NCBI RefSeq assembly: GCF_021474405.1
Contig: NZ_JAKEIO010000040.1
Location: 1-64,000 of the forward strand
DNA: 64,000 nucleotides
Origin: [Streptosporangium] indianense
GTDB lineage: Bacteria > Actinomycetota > Actinomycetes > Streptomycetales > Streptomycetaceae
Direction: 5' to 3'
Below, in pieces: positions 1-8,555 of this stretch. The translations under genes and the position numbers were made by a program. Within the stretch, counting starts at the first letter, position 1, and every line of letters starts with the position of its first letter. The notes beneath the pieces were generated by a model. The model ran no database searches, was not told where the DNA came from, and saw only the letters and a list, made by a program, of their open reading frames with translations.

Positions 1-1
1 C

Positions 2-352
2 CCAAGCAGCAAAGCCGCGGCCGACCCCAGCCCCACACCGACCTCCACGCCGACACCCAACACCCGCACCCCGCACCCCGCGGCGCCGACCGGCACCAAC
101 GGGCCCGACTGCCAGGACGACGACGCCGATGTCTACACCGTGCCCTCCCAAGGCGGCAAAGCCACAGTGCGATTCGGCGACGACGCCGTATGCCTCATCT
201 CAGCGGTTCCCAACCAAGGCTTCACGGTGAGCACCCACCGCACCGGAGCTCAGACCCTCACCGTGACCTTCACCGCCAGCCACCACCGATCCGACATCAC
301 CACCACCACCCAACCCCAAAACCATGCCAGCATCCGCGAAACCTCCTGGTAA
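2..352 (+). CDS. C-terminal part of an exported or surface protein (partial, 5' end outside window)
   Basis: The frame is open from base 2 to a TAA at 350-352 and has no start of its own, so the gene begins left of the window. The visible N-terminal stretch is rich in Pro, Thr, Ser and Ala, like the linkers of actinobacterial secreted or membrane-anchored proteins. It is followed by a compact domain of about 70 residues with two cysteines (near residues 41 and 62 of the fragment) and a Thr-rich tail, NP- and TTTT-containing, ending in Trp. I do not recognise the domain. An internal GTG at 140 would give a 70-residue product but lies inside the continuous frame. Confidence 0.5.
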   Translation, partial: PSSKAAADPSPTPTSTPTPNTRTPHPAAPTGTNGPDCQDDDADVYTVPSQGGKATVRFGDDAVCLISAVPNQGFTVSTHRTGAQTLTVTFTASHHRSDITTTTQPQNHASIRETSW

Positions 353-717
353 CACACCCCCATCAACGACCAACCCCCGCCGGGCCACCGGACCGCCCTG
401 GTCGACAGGCCCCCGTAACAGTCCAACCGCCCCGACGGACCCCGATCCGGTACCAAAGAGTTGAAAGCAACCCACCTTCCGCATCAGCCGGACCACCAAC
501 CGACCACGAGCCCAAGCGACCGGCTTCATAACCGACTTGCGACACCGTTTGTCACCGAGTTCGGGCAGCGCTCGGTGATCGCAGGGCAAGAAAATGTCGG
601 TGAGAACTGACACCGGTCGTGAGGGCACTGCGACACCACACTGCGAAGATCTCCGGAACCTCCACCACAGCTCGGTTGACCCACCAGACTTGTCCCAACG
701 GAGAAGGGACGGCAAGC
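353..717. other. Non-coding gap with a stem-loop
   Basis: No convincing gene is seen here; the overlapping frames have no family signature. A perfect 8-bp inverted repeat (TCACCGAG / CTCGGTGA) at 552-578 with an 11-nt loop could be a terminator for the upstream gene or an operator for the isochorismatase-like gene. There is no U-run after it, which is usual in Streptomyces. Confidence 0.4.
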
Positions 718-1281
718 ATGGCAAACAGCGCACTTCTGGTGATGGACGTCCAACGGGACGTCGTGGCCATCGCCGATGACGGTTCCGGGTATCTGCCTCG
801 CTTGCGAAGGGCGATCGACGGTGCCCGGGCTGCAGGTATCACCGTGATCTACGTGGTGCTCGGGTTACGGCCGGGCGATCCAGAAGTCAGCCCCCGCAAC
901 AAGGTGATGACAAACGCCGTGCGGGCCGGCCTGTTCACCGAGGGAACCCCTGGCACCGAGATCCATGATGACGTCGCGCCACAGCAGGGCGACGTGGTGG
1001 TCACCAAGAGGCGCGGGAGCGCGTTCTCGGGCAGCGACCTCGAGTTGGTACTCAGGGCTCGCGATATCGACAGCCTTGTTCTCACCGGCATCGCAACCAG
1101 CGCTGTAGTGCTGTCCACCCTGTGGCACGCCATCGACCTGGACTTCGGCCTCACCGTCCTGGCGGATGCCTGCCTCGACACCGACGCCGAGGTGCACCGG
1201 ATGCTCACCGAGAAGCTGTTCCCGCAGTGGGCAGATGTCCTCGCGGTCGAGGACTGGGTCGCAGCCATCGCACCGCACTAG
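718..1281 (+). CDS. Isochorismatase-family hydrolase
   Basis: The 187-residue product has the isochorismatase fold: an N-terminal LLVMDVQRD motif supplies the catalytic Asp, VVTKRRGSAF supplies the catalytic Lys, and TGIATS is the cis-peptide/nucleophile region. Members hydrolyse isochorismate, nicotinamide or other amides and vinyl ethers. The nucleophile Cys expected just after TGIATS is not present (the residues there are Ala-Val-Val), as in a subset of family members of unknown activity. The ATG at 718 is chosen over upstream in-frame codons because the GAGAAGGG at 701-708 sits at ribosome-binding distance. A broken glycosyltransferase follows directly. Cytosolic; the substrate cannot be told from sequence. 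Confidence 0.85.
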   Translation: MANSALLVMDVQRDVVAIADDGSGYLPRLRRAIDGARAAGITVIYVVLGLRPGDPEVSPRNKVMTNAVRAGLFTEGTPGTEIHDDVAPQQGDVVVTKRRGSAFSGSDLELVLRARDIDSLVLTGIATSAVVLSTLWHAIDLDFGLTVLADACLDTDAEVHRMLTEKLFPQWADVLAVEDWVAAIAPH

Positions 1282-1282
1282 C

Positions 1283-1624
1283 CGAAGGCCGCACGGACTC
1301 TCGCGAGTCGCGCTGCCGCCCGTGGCCAACGGCGGGATCGAGGCGATGTGTGCCGAGCTGGTCGATGGCCTGATCGAACTGGGGCATCAGGTGACCGTCA
1401 TCGGAGTGGGCCGTAACGGAACCAAGGGCCGGGATCGGTGCCCGAGATCGTCGAGGACGGCGTCACCGGCTTCATCTGTGATCACCGCGCCGAACTGGCC
1501 CAGGCAATCGGCTCGGTGGACCGGCTGGATCCCCGCGCCTGCCGAGGACGAGTCCGCCGTCACTTCGACACCGATCAGATGGCGGCCGCCTACGCCGTCC
1601 TCTACCAGGAGCTTTGCTGGGGGG
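1283..1624 (+). pseudogene. Glycosyltransferase family 4 remnant with internal deletion and frameshift
   Basis: Two pieces of one GT4 enzyme lie next to each other in different frames. From about 1310 the first frame reads an N-terminal donor-side signature, PPVANGGIEAMCAELVDG followed by LIELGHQVTVIG. From about 1431 another frame reads the C-terminal GT4 signature GSVPEIVEDGVTGF, then a helix ending AAAYAVLYQEL near 1613. The middle 200 or so residues normally between these motifs are missing, and the frame changes at the junction (about 1425-1431). No start codon with a ribosome-binding site is evident. Non-functional as it stands. Confidence 0.7.
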
Positions 1625-1735
1625 GGACCCGCGCAGCGTACCGGCCGCCCGCATGGTCCCTCTGCTGGGGTGGGCGCGGTCCGGGCCTGGCGCAGCACGT
1701 CACGGGCGTCCCCGCCCACGATCCCACCCATTTGG

Positions 1736-2767
1736 TCATCCGTCGGGTCGGTGCCCGGTCTCCAGCATGTGCAGCACGGCCCTCTCGGTAGACCCCTGGG
1801 TGGCAGGGATGCCATAGGTGCCCCCGTCGCCGAGGCCGGGCAGTGCAGCGGCGACCGTCACACCCTCCTCGAACAGTTCGATCACGCGTGGATTGATGTA
1901 GGAGGCGCGGCAGACCGCCGGCGTGTTGCCGAGATACCCGGCCACCTCCCTGACCGCCCGGACAATGGCCCGGCGACGGGCGTTCTCACTGTGGGCCACG
2001 GGTTGTGAGACGGCCAGCGCCACGGCGGCCATGACGGTGGCGTGCCACGTACGGAAGTCCTTGGCGGTGATCTCCAGGCCTGCCAGTTCCTTGAGGTAGG
2101 CGTTGACGTCGACACCGCTCACGTCGTGCCAGGTGCGCTGCTGCCAGTAGGCCAGCAGCCGGTCACCTCCACCGCGGCGCCGCAGCAGCGCGGCAAGGGT
2201 GCGGCAGGACGCGGGGTCCGTGACCGTCCGGGCGACCTCCTTGCCGTGCTTGCCCGTGTAGGTGAACAACACCGCACCGGCCTGGTAGCGAGAGTGCTCA
2301 CGCAGCAATGTGGTCAGGCCGTAGCTGTTGTTCAGATCGGTGTAGCGGTCGCTGCCGATACGGAAGAACCCGAGGTCGAGCAGACGTACCGCCGTGGCCA
2401 GGACCCGCTCTCGGGTCAGCCCGCGATCTCTCAGATGCTCTTCGGCTGCCTCTCGTACCGCGGGTAGGACTTCGGCGACATCGAGCACGTGCGCGTGCTT
2501 GGCTTGCTCCTGCTCGGCGCGGAATTGGGCGTGATACAGGTACTGCCGCCGCCCGGCGGCGTCGCTGCCCACGGCCTGCAGATGCCCGTTCGCCCGGGTA
2601 CAGATCCACACGTCACGCCAGGCGGGCGGTATCACCAAACCGCGGATACGAGCCTGCTCCCCCGGATCGTGCAGTGGCTGCCCTCGGGCGTCGAGGTACC
2701 GGTAACCGCGCCCCTGCCGCAGTCGGCGATAGCCCGGGTCGGTGGGGCGGCTGTGGTAAAGACGCAT
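1736..2767 (-). CDS. DNA topoisomerase IB
   Basis: A 343-residue poxvirus/bacterial-type topoisomerase I, which relaxes DNA by a 3'-phosphotyrosyl nick without ATP. The N-terminal domain has the YRYLD and VIPPAWRDVWI motifs typical of bacterial TopIB. The catalytic domain contains GxxRYTDLNNSYGLTTL with its catalytic Arg, a T(Y)TGKHGKE beta-turn with the Lys, DFRTWHATV with the late Arg/His region, and CRASYINP with the nucleophilic Tyr. Length fits the family. The reverse-strand ATG at 2767 follows GGGAGG by six bases and is preferred to a TTG two codons upstream. It is convergent with the glycosyltransferase remnant and has no obvious operon partner. In actinobacteria this enzyme is accessory to the type IA topoisomerase. 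Confidence 0.93.
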   Translation of the reverse strand: MRLYHSRPTDPGYRRLRQGRGYRYLDARGQPLHDPGEQARIRGLVIPPAWRDVWICTRANGHLQAVGSDAAGRRQYLYHAQFRAEQEQAKHAHVLDVAEVLPAVREAAEEHLRDRGLTRERVLATAVRLLDLGFFRIGSDRYTDLNNSYGLTTLLREHSRYQAGAVLFTYTGKHGKEVARTVTDPASCRTLAALLRRRGGGDRLLAYWQQRTWHDVSGVDVNAYLKELAGLEITAKDFRTWHATVMAAVALAVSQPVAHSENARRRAIVRAVREVAGYLGNTPAVCRASYINPRVIELFEEGVTVAAALPGLGDGGTYGIPATQGSTERAVLHMLETGHRPDG

Positions 2768-3346
2768 GTCCAACCTCCCTCACTTCCCTGAGCCAACCGT
2801 GCTCTCTCGCCCAGTACCCGTTGGTGACCGTTGTACGTTCAAAGAGGGACCGGTTCGCGGATCTCGTTCATCAGCATCCCGATGAACCGCTGGGACTCGG
2901 GATCACCGGCTTCGCGTCAGGCCGGAGATCTCCTCGAGCTCACGGTGATCGGTCATCAACTCGTCGATGCCGATCCACCATGGCCCGTCTCCTTCACCTG
3001 CAGTTCGGAGCGGCGGTCCGGGCGGTGCCGCCGCGGCTGCGAGTGCCGCGGTCGGCGGGCCCACACGGGACGTCACGAGCGCCGGGAGGCAGCGCGTCGC
3101 GGGAACCGACGTGTGAGAACAACCGCTCAGGGAACCCGGCGGCAGTGCATCGCCAGAACGGCGATCCGCCGGAGCGGCTCCGCTGCTCAGCGCAATCCGC
3201 GGCCTGTTGTTTCGCTCCCCCCCATAGCTCGGGAAGGCCGGTCGAAGCTTTCCGCAGCTCTCCACATTCCCCCCTGTACCGCGTCGAACGGCATGTGCCC
3301 GGGGCCCCGCCGCCCGGCGCCTTCGGGCGCAAACGAAGGACGTTCC
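2768..3346. other. Intergenic region between divergent topoisomerase and sugar operon
   Basis: The gap holds the promoters of both flanking units. No complete gene is recognised. A short reverse-strand stretch near 2850-2895 reads like the coding tail of an unknown protein (GDPESQRFIGMLMNEI) ending in a stop, but it is only about 25 codons long before the frame closes and may be chance or a relic. The segment 3000-3330 is open in several frames without homology I can name. Confidence 0.35.
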
Positions 3347-4333
3347 ATGAGCACCAGCAGGACGCGCACATGGCAACGTGCTCTGGTGACGGGCGGTGCC
3401 GGCTTCCTCGGCAGTCACCTGTGCGAACGGCTGCTGAACGCAAGCGTCGAAGTCGACTGCGCCGACAACCTCTGCTCCGGTGCGCGCGAGAACATCGCCC
3501 ACCTGGAAGGACAACGCGGCTTCCGCTTCGTCGAGTGCGACGTCTCGGCCTCCACGGCCCCCGAGCGGCTGCCGGGGCCGTACGACCTGGTCCTGCACTT
3601 CGCCTGCCCTGCGTCACCGGTCGACTACCTGCGGTTGAAGCTGGAGACGCTCGACGTCGGCAGCCTGGGCACCCGCAACATGCTGGCCATCGCGGAGCGT
3701 GACGGAGCCCGCTTCCTGCTGGCCTCGACGTCCGAGGTGTACGGCGACCCGCTGAGCCATCCGCAGCGCGAGGACTACTGGGGCAACGTCAATCCGGTGG
3801 GGCCGCGCAGCGTGTACGACGAGTCCAAGCGGTTCGCCGAGGCCCTGGTCACCGCTCATGTGAGCGTCGGAAACGCCGACGCGGGCATCGTCCGCCTGTT
3901 CAACACGTACGGACCGCGCATGCGCGCGCACGACGGGCGAGCCGTCCCGACTTTCGTCAGTCAGGCCCTGGCCGGCGAGCCGCTGACGGTGGCGGGGGAC
4001 GGCCGGCAGACCCGGTCCCTGTGTTACGTGGACGACACCGTCGACGGTGTCCTCCTGGTCGCGGCGAGCCACTCGGTGCGCCCCGTGAACATCGGCGGCA
4101 CCGACGAGGTCACGGTCGGCGAGATCGCCCACCGTGTGGTCGAACTGACCGGCTCCTCCTCCCGGATCGTGTACGTCGACCGCCCCACCGACGACCCACA
4201 GCGCCGCCGCCCCGACACGGGCCTGGCCCGTGAACTGCTGGGCTGGACGCCCCGCGTGCCCTGGGAGGAGGGCATCAAGCAGACCATCGCCTACTTCGCC
4301 ACGGCTCAGGCCACGCACGAGCCGGCCCCGTAG
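3347..4333 (+). CDS. NAD-dependent epimerase/dehydratase, UDP-glucuronate decarboxylase-like
   Basis: A 328-residue extended short-chain dehydrogenase. The Rossmann motif GGAGFLGSHL is at about residues 16-25, followed by the UXS-type FACPASPVDYL, then STSEVYGDP and the catalytic Tyr-x-x-x-Lys in YDESK. The block VNPVGPRSVYDE is characteristic of UDP-glucuronate decarboxylases, which make UDP-xylose, although related epimerases share it. The ATG at 3347 follows GAAGGA. It is the first gene of a tight rightward operon of sugar-transfer and sugar-phosphate genes, so it probably supplies a nucleotide sugar for the downstream glycosyltransferases. The next gene starts 39 bases after its stop. Confidence 0.88.
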   Translation: MSTSRTRTWQRALVTGGAGFLGSHLCERLLNASVEVDCADNLCSGARENIAHLEGQRGFRFVECDVSASTAPERLPGPYDLVLHFACPASPVDYLRLKLETLDVGSLGTRNMLAIAERDGARFLLASTSEVYGDPLSHPQREDYWGNVNPVGPRSVYDESKRFAEALVTAHVSVGNADAGIVRLFNTYGPRMRAHDGRAVPTFVSQALAGEPLTVAGDGRQTRSLCYVDDTVDGVLLVAASHSVRPVNIGGTDEVTVGEIAHRVVELTGSSSRIVYVDRPTDDPQRRRPDTGLARELLGWTPRVPWEEGIKQTIAYFATAQATHEPAP

Positions 4334-4372
4334 GCACACCGCCCTTCCCGTAGCCCCGCACGGAGGCAACGC

Positions 4373-6007
4373 ATGCGAGTCCTGGGAATCAACGCCCTCT
4401 TCCACGACCCCGCCGCCACTCTCGTCATGGACGGCAGGATCGTGGCAGCGGCGGAAGAGGAGCGCTTCAGCCGGCGCAAGCACGGCAAGCGGCCCGTCCC
4501 CTTCTCCGCCTGGGAACTGCCCGAACTGTCCGCCCGCTGGTGCCTGGAGCGGGCCGGGCTGACCCCGTCGGACCTGGACGCGGTCGCCTACTCCTACGAC
4601 CCCGAAATCGCCCGTCCGGCAGAGCAGCTGGGCGTGCACGACCCCTGGGACCACCTGCGTCAGGAATACGCCCGCCGCGCCCCCGAGTTCCTCGCCGAGG
4701 CCCTGCCCGGCCTCGATCCGGACAAGGTCCGCTTCGTCGCCCACCACGTCGCGCACGCCGCCTCCGCCGGACAGGCCGCCCCCTATCCCGACAGCGCTGT
4801 CCTGGTGCTGGACGGCCGCGGGGAGTGCGGCTCCCATCTCGCCGGCCGCTACGCGAACCGCGAACTCACCGTCCTTGCATCCCAGTCGCTGCCCGACTCG
4901 ATCGGACTGTTCTACGAGGATCTCACCCAGCACCTCGGATTCCTGCGCAGCAGCGACGAGTTCAAGGTGATGGCCTTGGCGTCCTACGGCGAGCCCCGCT
5001 TCCTCGACCAGTTGCGCGAGTACGTCCACCCGGACGGCCACGGCGGCTTCCGGGCCCGCTCCGTCCCCTGGGGGACGCTGGTCCCGGCACGTCTCGCGGG
5101 CGGCGCCTGGACGCAGGACCACGCCGACATCGCCGCCAGCGCGCAGGTGTGCCTGGAGGAGGTCCTGCTCGGCCTCGCCCGCTGGCTGCACGACCGTACC
5201 GGCGAAGACGCCCTGACACTCGCGGGCGGCGTGGCGCTCAACTGCGTCGCCAACACCCGCCTTCACCGCGAGACGCCCTTCCGTCACATCTGGGTGCAGC
5301 CCGCCGCCGGAGACGCCGGCACCGCCCTCGGCGCCGCGCTCCATGTCGCGAACCAAAAGGAAGCCGTGGAGGCCATGCCGACCGCCGCCCTCGGCCGCGG
5401 CTGGAGCAACGACGAGCTGCGCGCTTGGCTGGAACGCGCGGCCGTGCCCTACGAGGAACCGGATGACATCGCCGAGACCGTCGCCGCCGAGCTCGCCCAG
5501 GACGGCATCGTGGCCTGGTTCCAGGGCCGCAGCGAGTTCGGGCCCCGCGCGCTCGGCCATCGCTCCCTGCTCGCCCATCCCGGCCGCGCGGCCAACCTGG
5601 AACGCCTCAACGCCGTGAAGGGCCGCGAGGAGTTCCGTCCCATCGCGCCCATGGTCCTGGCCGAGCGGGCTGCGGAGCTGTTCGACGGTCCGCTGCCCAG
5701 CCCTTACATGCTGTTCGTGCACGATGTCGCCGCACAGTGGCGGGACCGCATCCCGGCCGTCGTCCACGTCGACGGCACGGCCCGCATCCAGACCGTGGAC
5801 CGACACGACGAGCCCCTCGTCGCACGCATGATCGAAGGGTTCGAGCGCCTCACCGGACTCCCCGTCGTCGTCAACACCAGCCTCAACACGGCCGGACGGC
5901 CCATGGTCGATGATCCCAGGGACGCCCTGGAGTGCTTCGGCTCCGCGCCCGTGGACCTGCTCGCGCTCGGACCGTTCGCGATCCGGCGGAAGAAGGTGTT
6001 CGCATGA
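4373..6007 (+). CDS. NodU/CmcH-family carbamoyltransferase
   Basis: A 544-residue O-carbamoyltransferase that would transfer carbamoyl from carbamoyl phosphate through carbamoyl-adenylate to a sugar hydroxyl. The N-terminus has the ASKHA-type opening RVLGINALFHDPAA and the EEERFSRRKH motif; HHVAHAASA in the middle carries the metal-binding histidines; DGRGE and LAGGVALNCVANT follow. The YrdC-like C-terminal domain begins around residue 360 and contains GRSEFGPRALGHRS, FRPIAP and VVNTSLN. Length is normal for the family. It lies between the nucleotide-sugar gene and a GT2 whose ATG overlaps its stop, implying carbamoylation of a glycan or glycosylated small molecule. Confidence 0.93.
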   Translation: MRVLGINALFHDPAATLVMDGRIVAAAEEERFSRRKHGKRPVPFSAWELPELSARWCLERAGLTPSDLDAVAYSYDPEIARPAEQLGVHDPWDHLRQEYARRAPEFLAEALPGLDPDKVRFVAHHVAHAASAGQAAPYPDSAVLVLDGRGECGSHLAGRYANRELTVLASQSLPDSIGLFYEDLTQHLGFLRSSDEFKVMALASYGEPRFLDQLREYVHPDGHGGFRARSVPWGTLVPARLAGGAWTQDHADIAASAQVCLEEVLLGLARWLHDRTGEDALTLAGGVALNCVANTRLHRETPFRHIWVQPAAGDAGTALGAALHVANQKEAVEAMPTAALGRGWSNDELRAWLERAAVPYEEPDDIAETVAAELAQDGIVAWFQGRSEFGPRALGHRSLLAHPGRAANLERLNAVKGREEFRPIAPMVLAERAAELFDGPLPSPYMLFVHDVAAQWRDRIPAVVHVDGTARIQTVDRHDEPLVARMIEGFERLTGLPVVVNTSLNTAGRPMVDDPRDALECFGSAPVDLLALGPFAIRRKKVFA

Positions 6008-6993
6008 CGGACGCGCCCCTCTACTCCGTCGTCATCCCGACGATCGGGCGGCCCTGCCTCGCCGACTGCCTGCGCGCGCTCGCCGCCGCCGACGGCCACC
6101 CGCCCGAGGAGGTCGTCGTGGTCGATGACCGCTCCAGGCCCGTGGGCGTACTGCCCTTGGAGGCGGCCGGTGAGCTGCCGCTCAGGACCTTGCGCACGGG
6201 AGGGCGGGGTCCGGCGGCCGCGCGTAACGCGGGGTGGCGCGGGGTGCGTTCGCCCTGGACCGTCTTCCTCGACGACGACGTCCAGGTCCTGCCCGACTGG
6301 TCCCGCCGCCTCGCCGGCGACCTTTCCGCGGCCGGCGCCTCCACCGGCGGCATCCAGGGCCGGCTGCGTGTCCCCCTGCCCCGGGACCGCAGGGCCACCG
6401 ACTGGGAGCGCGGCACGGCCGGGCTGGAACACGCCGCCTGGGCCACGGCCGACATGGCCTACCGGTCCGCGGCGCTGGAGGAAGTCGACGGCTTCGACGA
6501 GCGGTTCGGCCGGGCATTCCGGGAAGACGCCGACCTGGCGTTGCGCGTGTTGCAGGCCGGGTGGTCCCTGCACCGAGGCGGGCGTACGACATGCCACCCG
6601 GTGCGTGCGGCTGATCCCTGGGTGTCGGTGCGGGCCCAGCGCGGCAACGCCGACGACGCCCTGATGACCCGGCTGCACGGCCCCGACTGGTGGGCGCGCG
6701 CTCAGGCATCCCGCGGACGGCTCCCCCGGCACGTGCTCGTGACGTCCATGGCGCTCACCGCCCCCGCGCTCGCGCTGGCCGGCCGGCGCCCCGCCGCCGG
6801 GATCGCCGGAGCCCTCTGGGCGCTGGGCACGGCCGAGTTCGCCCTGGCCCGTATCAAGCCCGGGCCGCGCACTGCGCGGGAGATCACCACCATGCTCGCC
6901 ACCAGCGTGGTCATCCCGCCCCTCGCGCTCCTCCACTGGATCGACGGCCTGATACGCCATCGCCGGGCCACGCCCCTGAGGAGCACACCGTGA
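6004..6993 (+). CDS. Glycosyltransferase family 2 (GT-A fold)
   Basis: A 329-residue inverting glycosyltransferase. It opens with YSVVIPTIGRPCLADCLRAL, carries VVVDDRS, the metal-binding DDDVQ at about residue 95, and a GFDERFGRAFREDADLALR block containing the ED acceptor/catalytic pair. The region after residue 235 contains hydrophobic helices (LVTSMALTAPALALA, ATSVVIPPLALLHW), so it may associate with the membrane. The start codon overlaps the carbamoyltransferase stop (ATGA), and its own stop overlaps the next gene, so translation is coupled. The acceptor is unknown. Confidence 0.88.
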   Translation: MTDAPLYSVVIPTIGRPCLADCLRALAAADGHPPEEVVVVDDRSRPVGVLPLEAAGELPLRTLRTGGRGPAAARNAGWRGVRSPWTVFLDDDVQVLPDWSRRLAGDLSAAGASTGGIQGRLRVPLPRDRRATDWERGTAGLEHAAWATADMAYRSAALEEVDGFDERFGRAFREDADLALRVLQAGWSLHRGGRTTCHPVRAADPWVSVRAQRGNADDALMTRLHGPDWWARAQASRGRLPRHVLVTSMALTAPALALAGRRPAAGIAGALWALGTAEFALARIKPGPRTAREITTMLATSVVIPPLALLHWIDGLIRHRRATPLRSTP

Positions 6994-7541
6994 ATCCGAG
7001 GGCCACGGACCGCGCTCGCGTCGCCGTCCTCTTCGACCGCGACGGCACCCTGGTCGAGGACGTCCCCTACAACGGCGACCCCGCCCGGGTGCGGCTGCTG
7101 CCCGGCGCCCGGCAGGCACTCGACCTGCTGCGGGCCGCCGGCATCCCGACCGGGGTGGTCAGCAACCAGTCGGGCATCGGCCGAGGACTGCTCACGGACA
7201 TCGACGTCCGCCGCGTCAACGACCGCGTGGACACCCTGCTCGGCGGCCTTGACACGTGGGTCTACTGTCCGCACGCGCCCGAGGCCGGCTGCGAATGCCG
7301 CAAACCCCGCCCCGGCCTGATCGTCGAGGCCGCCCGACGACTGGGCAGGCTCCCTGCCGACTGCGTGGTGATCGGTGACATCGCGGCCGACGTCCAGGCC
7401 GCGCGGGCCGCGGGCGCCCGGGGTGTGCTCGTGCCCAACGCGGCCACCCTGCCGGGCGAGGTGGAGAGCGCACCCAGCACGGCCCCCGACCTGCTCACGG
7501 CGGTTCGCCGGCTCCTCGTCGGAACGAAAGACGCGAGGTGA
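6990..7541 (+). CDS. HAD-family hydrolase, D-glycero-D-manno-heptose 1,7-bisphosphate 7-phosphatase-like
   Basis: A 183-residue HAD phosphatase of the GmhB type. Motif I is FDRDGTLVED, motif II is VVSNQSGIGRG, the zinc-binding cluster is CPHAPEAGCECRKP (Cys-x-His ... Cys-x-Cys), motif III is the RKPRPG Lys, and motif IV is VIGDIAADVQAA. This zinc loop distinguishes GmhB and histidinol-phosphatase relatives from other HADs. The GTG start at 6990 overlaps the preceding stop by four bases. With two GT9 modules downstream this suggests an ADP- or GDP-heptose-like donor, but no heptose kinase or isomerase gene is seen, so the sugar assignment is inference. Confidence 0.88.
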   Translation: MNPRATDRARVAVLFDRDGTLVEDVPYNGDPARVRLLPGARQALDLLRAAGIPTGVVSNQSGIGRGLLTDIDVRRVNDRVDTLLGGLDTWVYCPHAPEAGCECRKPRPGLIVEAARRLGRLPADCVVIGDIAADVQAARAAGARGVLVPNAATLPGEVESAPSTAPDLLTAVRRLLVGTKDAR

Positions 7542-7547
7542 TCGGCC

Positions 7548-8555
7548 GTGAGGGCACTGGTCGTACGCCTGGACAGCTTCGGTGACGTCCTGCTCGCCGG
7601 CCCCGCGGTGCGGGCGGTCGCCGCGCACTCCTCCCACGTCACGATGCTGTGCGGACCCCGCGGCGAACCCGCCGCGCGACTGCTGCCCTGCGTGGACGAG
7701 GTGGTGGTCTGGGAGGCTCCGTGGGAAGGCTTCAACCCGCCCACCGTGCAGGAAGCCGACGTCGACGGCCTCGTAACGCGCCTCAAGGACGCGGCGTTCG
7801 ACGCCGCACTCGTGCTCACCTCGTTCCACCAGAGCCCCCTTCCCACCGCTCTGTTGCTGCGCCTGGCAGGAGTTGCCCGCATCGGCGCCGACAGCGTCGA
7901 CCACCCCGGGCGACTCCTCGACGTCCGGCACCGGCGGCTCCCCGGCCGCCACGAGACCGAGGCCGCTCTGGACACCGCCACGGCGATGGGCTTCCCGCCG
8001 CACCCCCGGGACGACGGTCGGCTGCGCGTGCTGCTGCCGCCCGACACCATCGCGCTGACCGGCAACGGCCCGTACGTCGTACTGCACCCGGGCGCCAGCG
8101 CCCCCGCCCGCGCCTGGAGCCCCGAACGCTGTGCCGAGGCCGTCGAGTTGCTCGCCGACGCGGGCCATCGGGTTGTCGTCACCGGAAGCCCCGACGAGGA
8201 GGGCCTCACCCGCAGGGTCAGCGGCGACACGGCGGTCGACCTCGGCGGCAGGACCGACCCGCGCACCCTCGCCGGGGTCCTGCGCACCGCAGACGTCGTC
8301 GTCTGCGGCAACACCGGGCCCGCCCACCTTGCCGCGGCCGTCGGCACGCCGGTCGTGTCCCTGTTCGCACCCGTGGTCCCGGCGGAGCGCTGGGCCCCGT
8401 ACGGCGTACCGAGCGTGCTCCTGGGCGACCAGGACGCGCCGTGCGCGGACACCAGGGCCCTGGACTGTCCCGTGCCAGGCCACCCGTGCCTCAACGAGGT
8501 CACCGGCCAGGACGTGGTGACCGCGGTGCAAAAGCTTCTGGGGGGAACCGCATGA
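7548..8555 (+). CDS. Glycosyltransferase family 9 (heptosyltransferase-like)
   Basis: A 335-residue GT-B enzyme. The N-terminal half begins RALVVRLDSFGDVLLAGPA, the GT9 acceptor-side loop. The C-terminal donor domain has YVVLHPGASAPARAWSPERC and VVCGNTGPAHLAAAVGTPVVSLFAP, which bind the nucleotide-heptose in characterised heptosyltransferases. The GTG start is six bases after the upstream stop, and the stop overlaps the next start. Streptomyces lacks lipopolysaccharide, so the acceptor is more likely a cell-wall glycan or secondary metabolite. Confidence 0.9.
   Translation: MRALVVRLDSFGDVLLAGPAVRAVAAHSSHVTMLCGPRGEPAARLLPCVDEVVVWEAPWEGFNPPTVQEADVDGLVTRLKDAAFDAALVLTSFHQSPLPTALLLRLAGVARIGADSVDHPGRLLDVRHRRLPGRHETEAALDTATAMGFPPHPRDDGRLRVLLPPDTIALTGNGPYVVLHPGASAPARAWSPERCAEAVELLADAGHRVVVTGSPDEEGLTRRVSGDTAVDLGGRTDPRTLAGVLRTADVVVCGNTGPAHLAAAVGTPVVSLFAPVVPAERWAPYGVPSVLLGDQDAPCADTRALDCPVPGHPCLNEVTGQDVVTAVQKLLGGTA

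Noticed and set aside
2850..2895. Short reverse-strand tail (GDPESQRFIGMLMNEI ...) near the topoisomerase
   Set aside because: Coding-like but too short, with an upstream stop; no family assignment possible.
3614..5806. Very long reverse-strand open frame of about 730 codons opposite the epimerase and carbamoyltransferase genes
   Set aside because: It is antisense to two strongly supported genes, has no domain signature, and long antisense frames are expected at this GC content.
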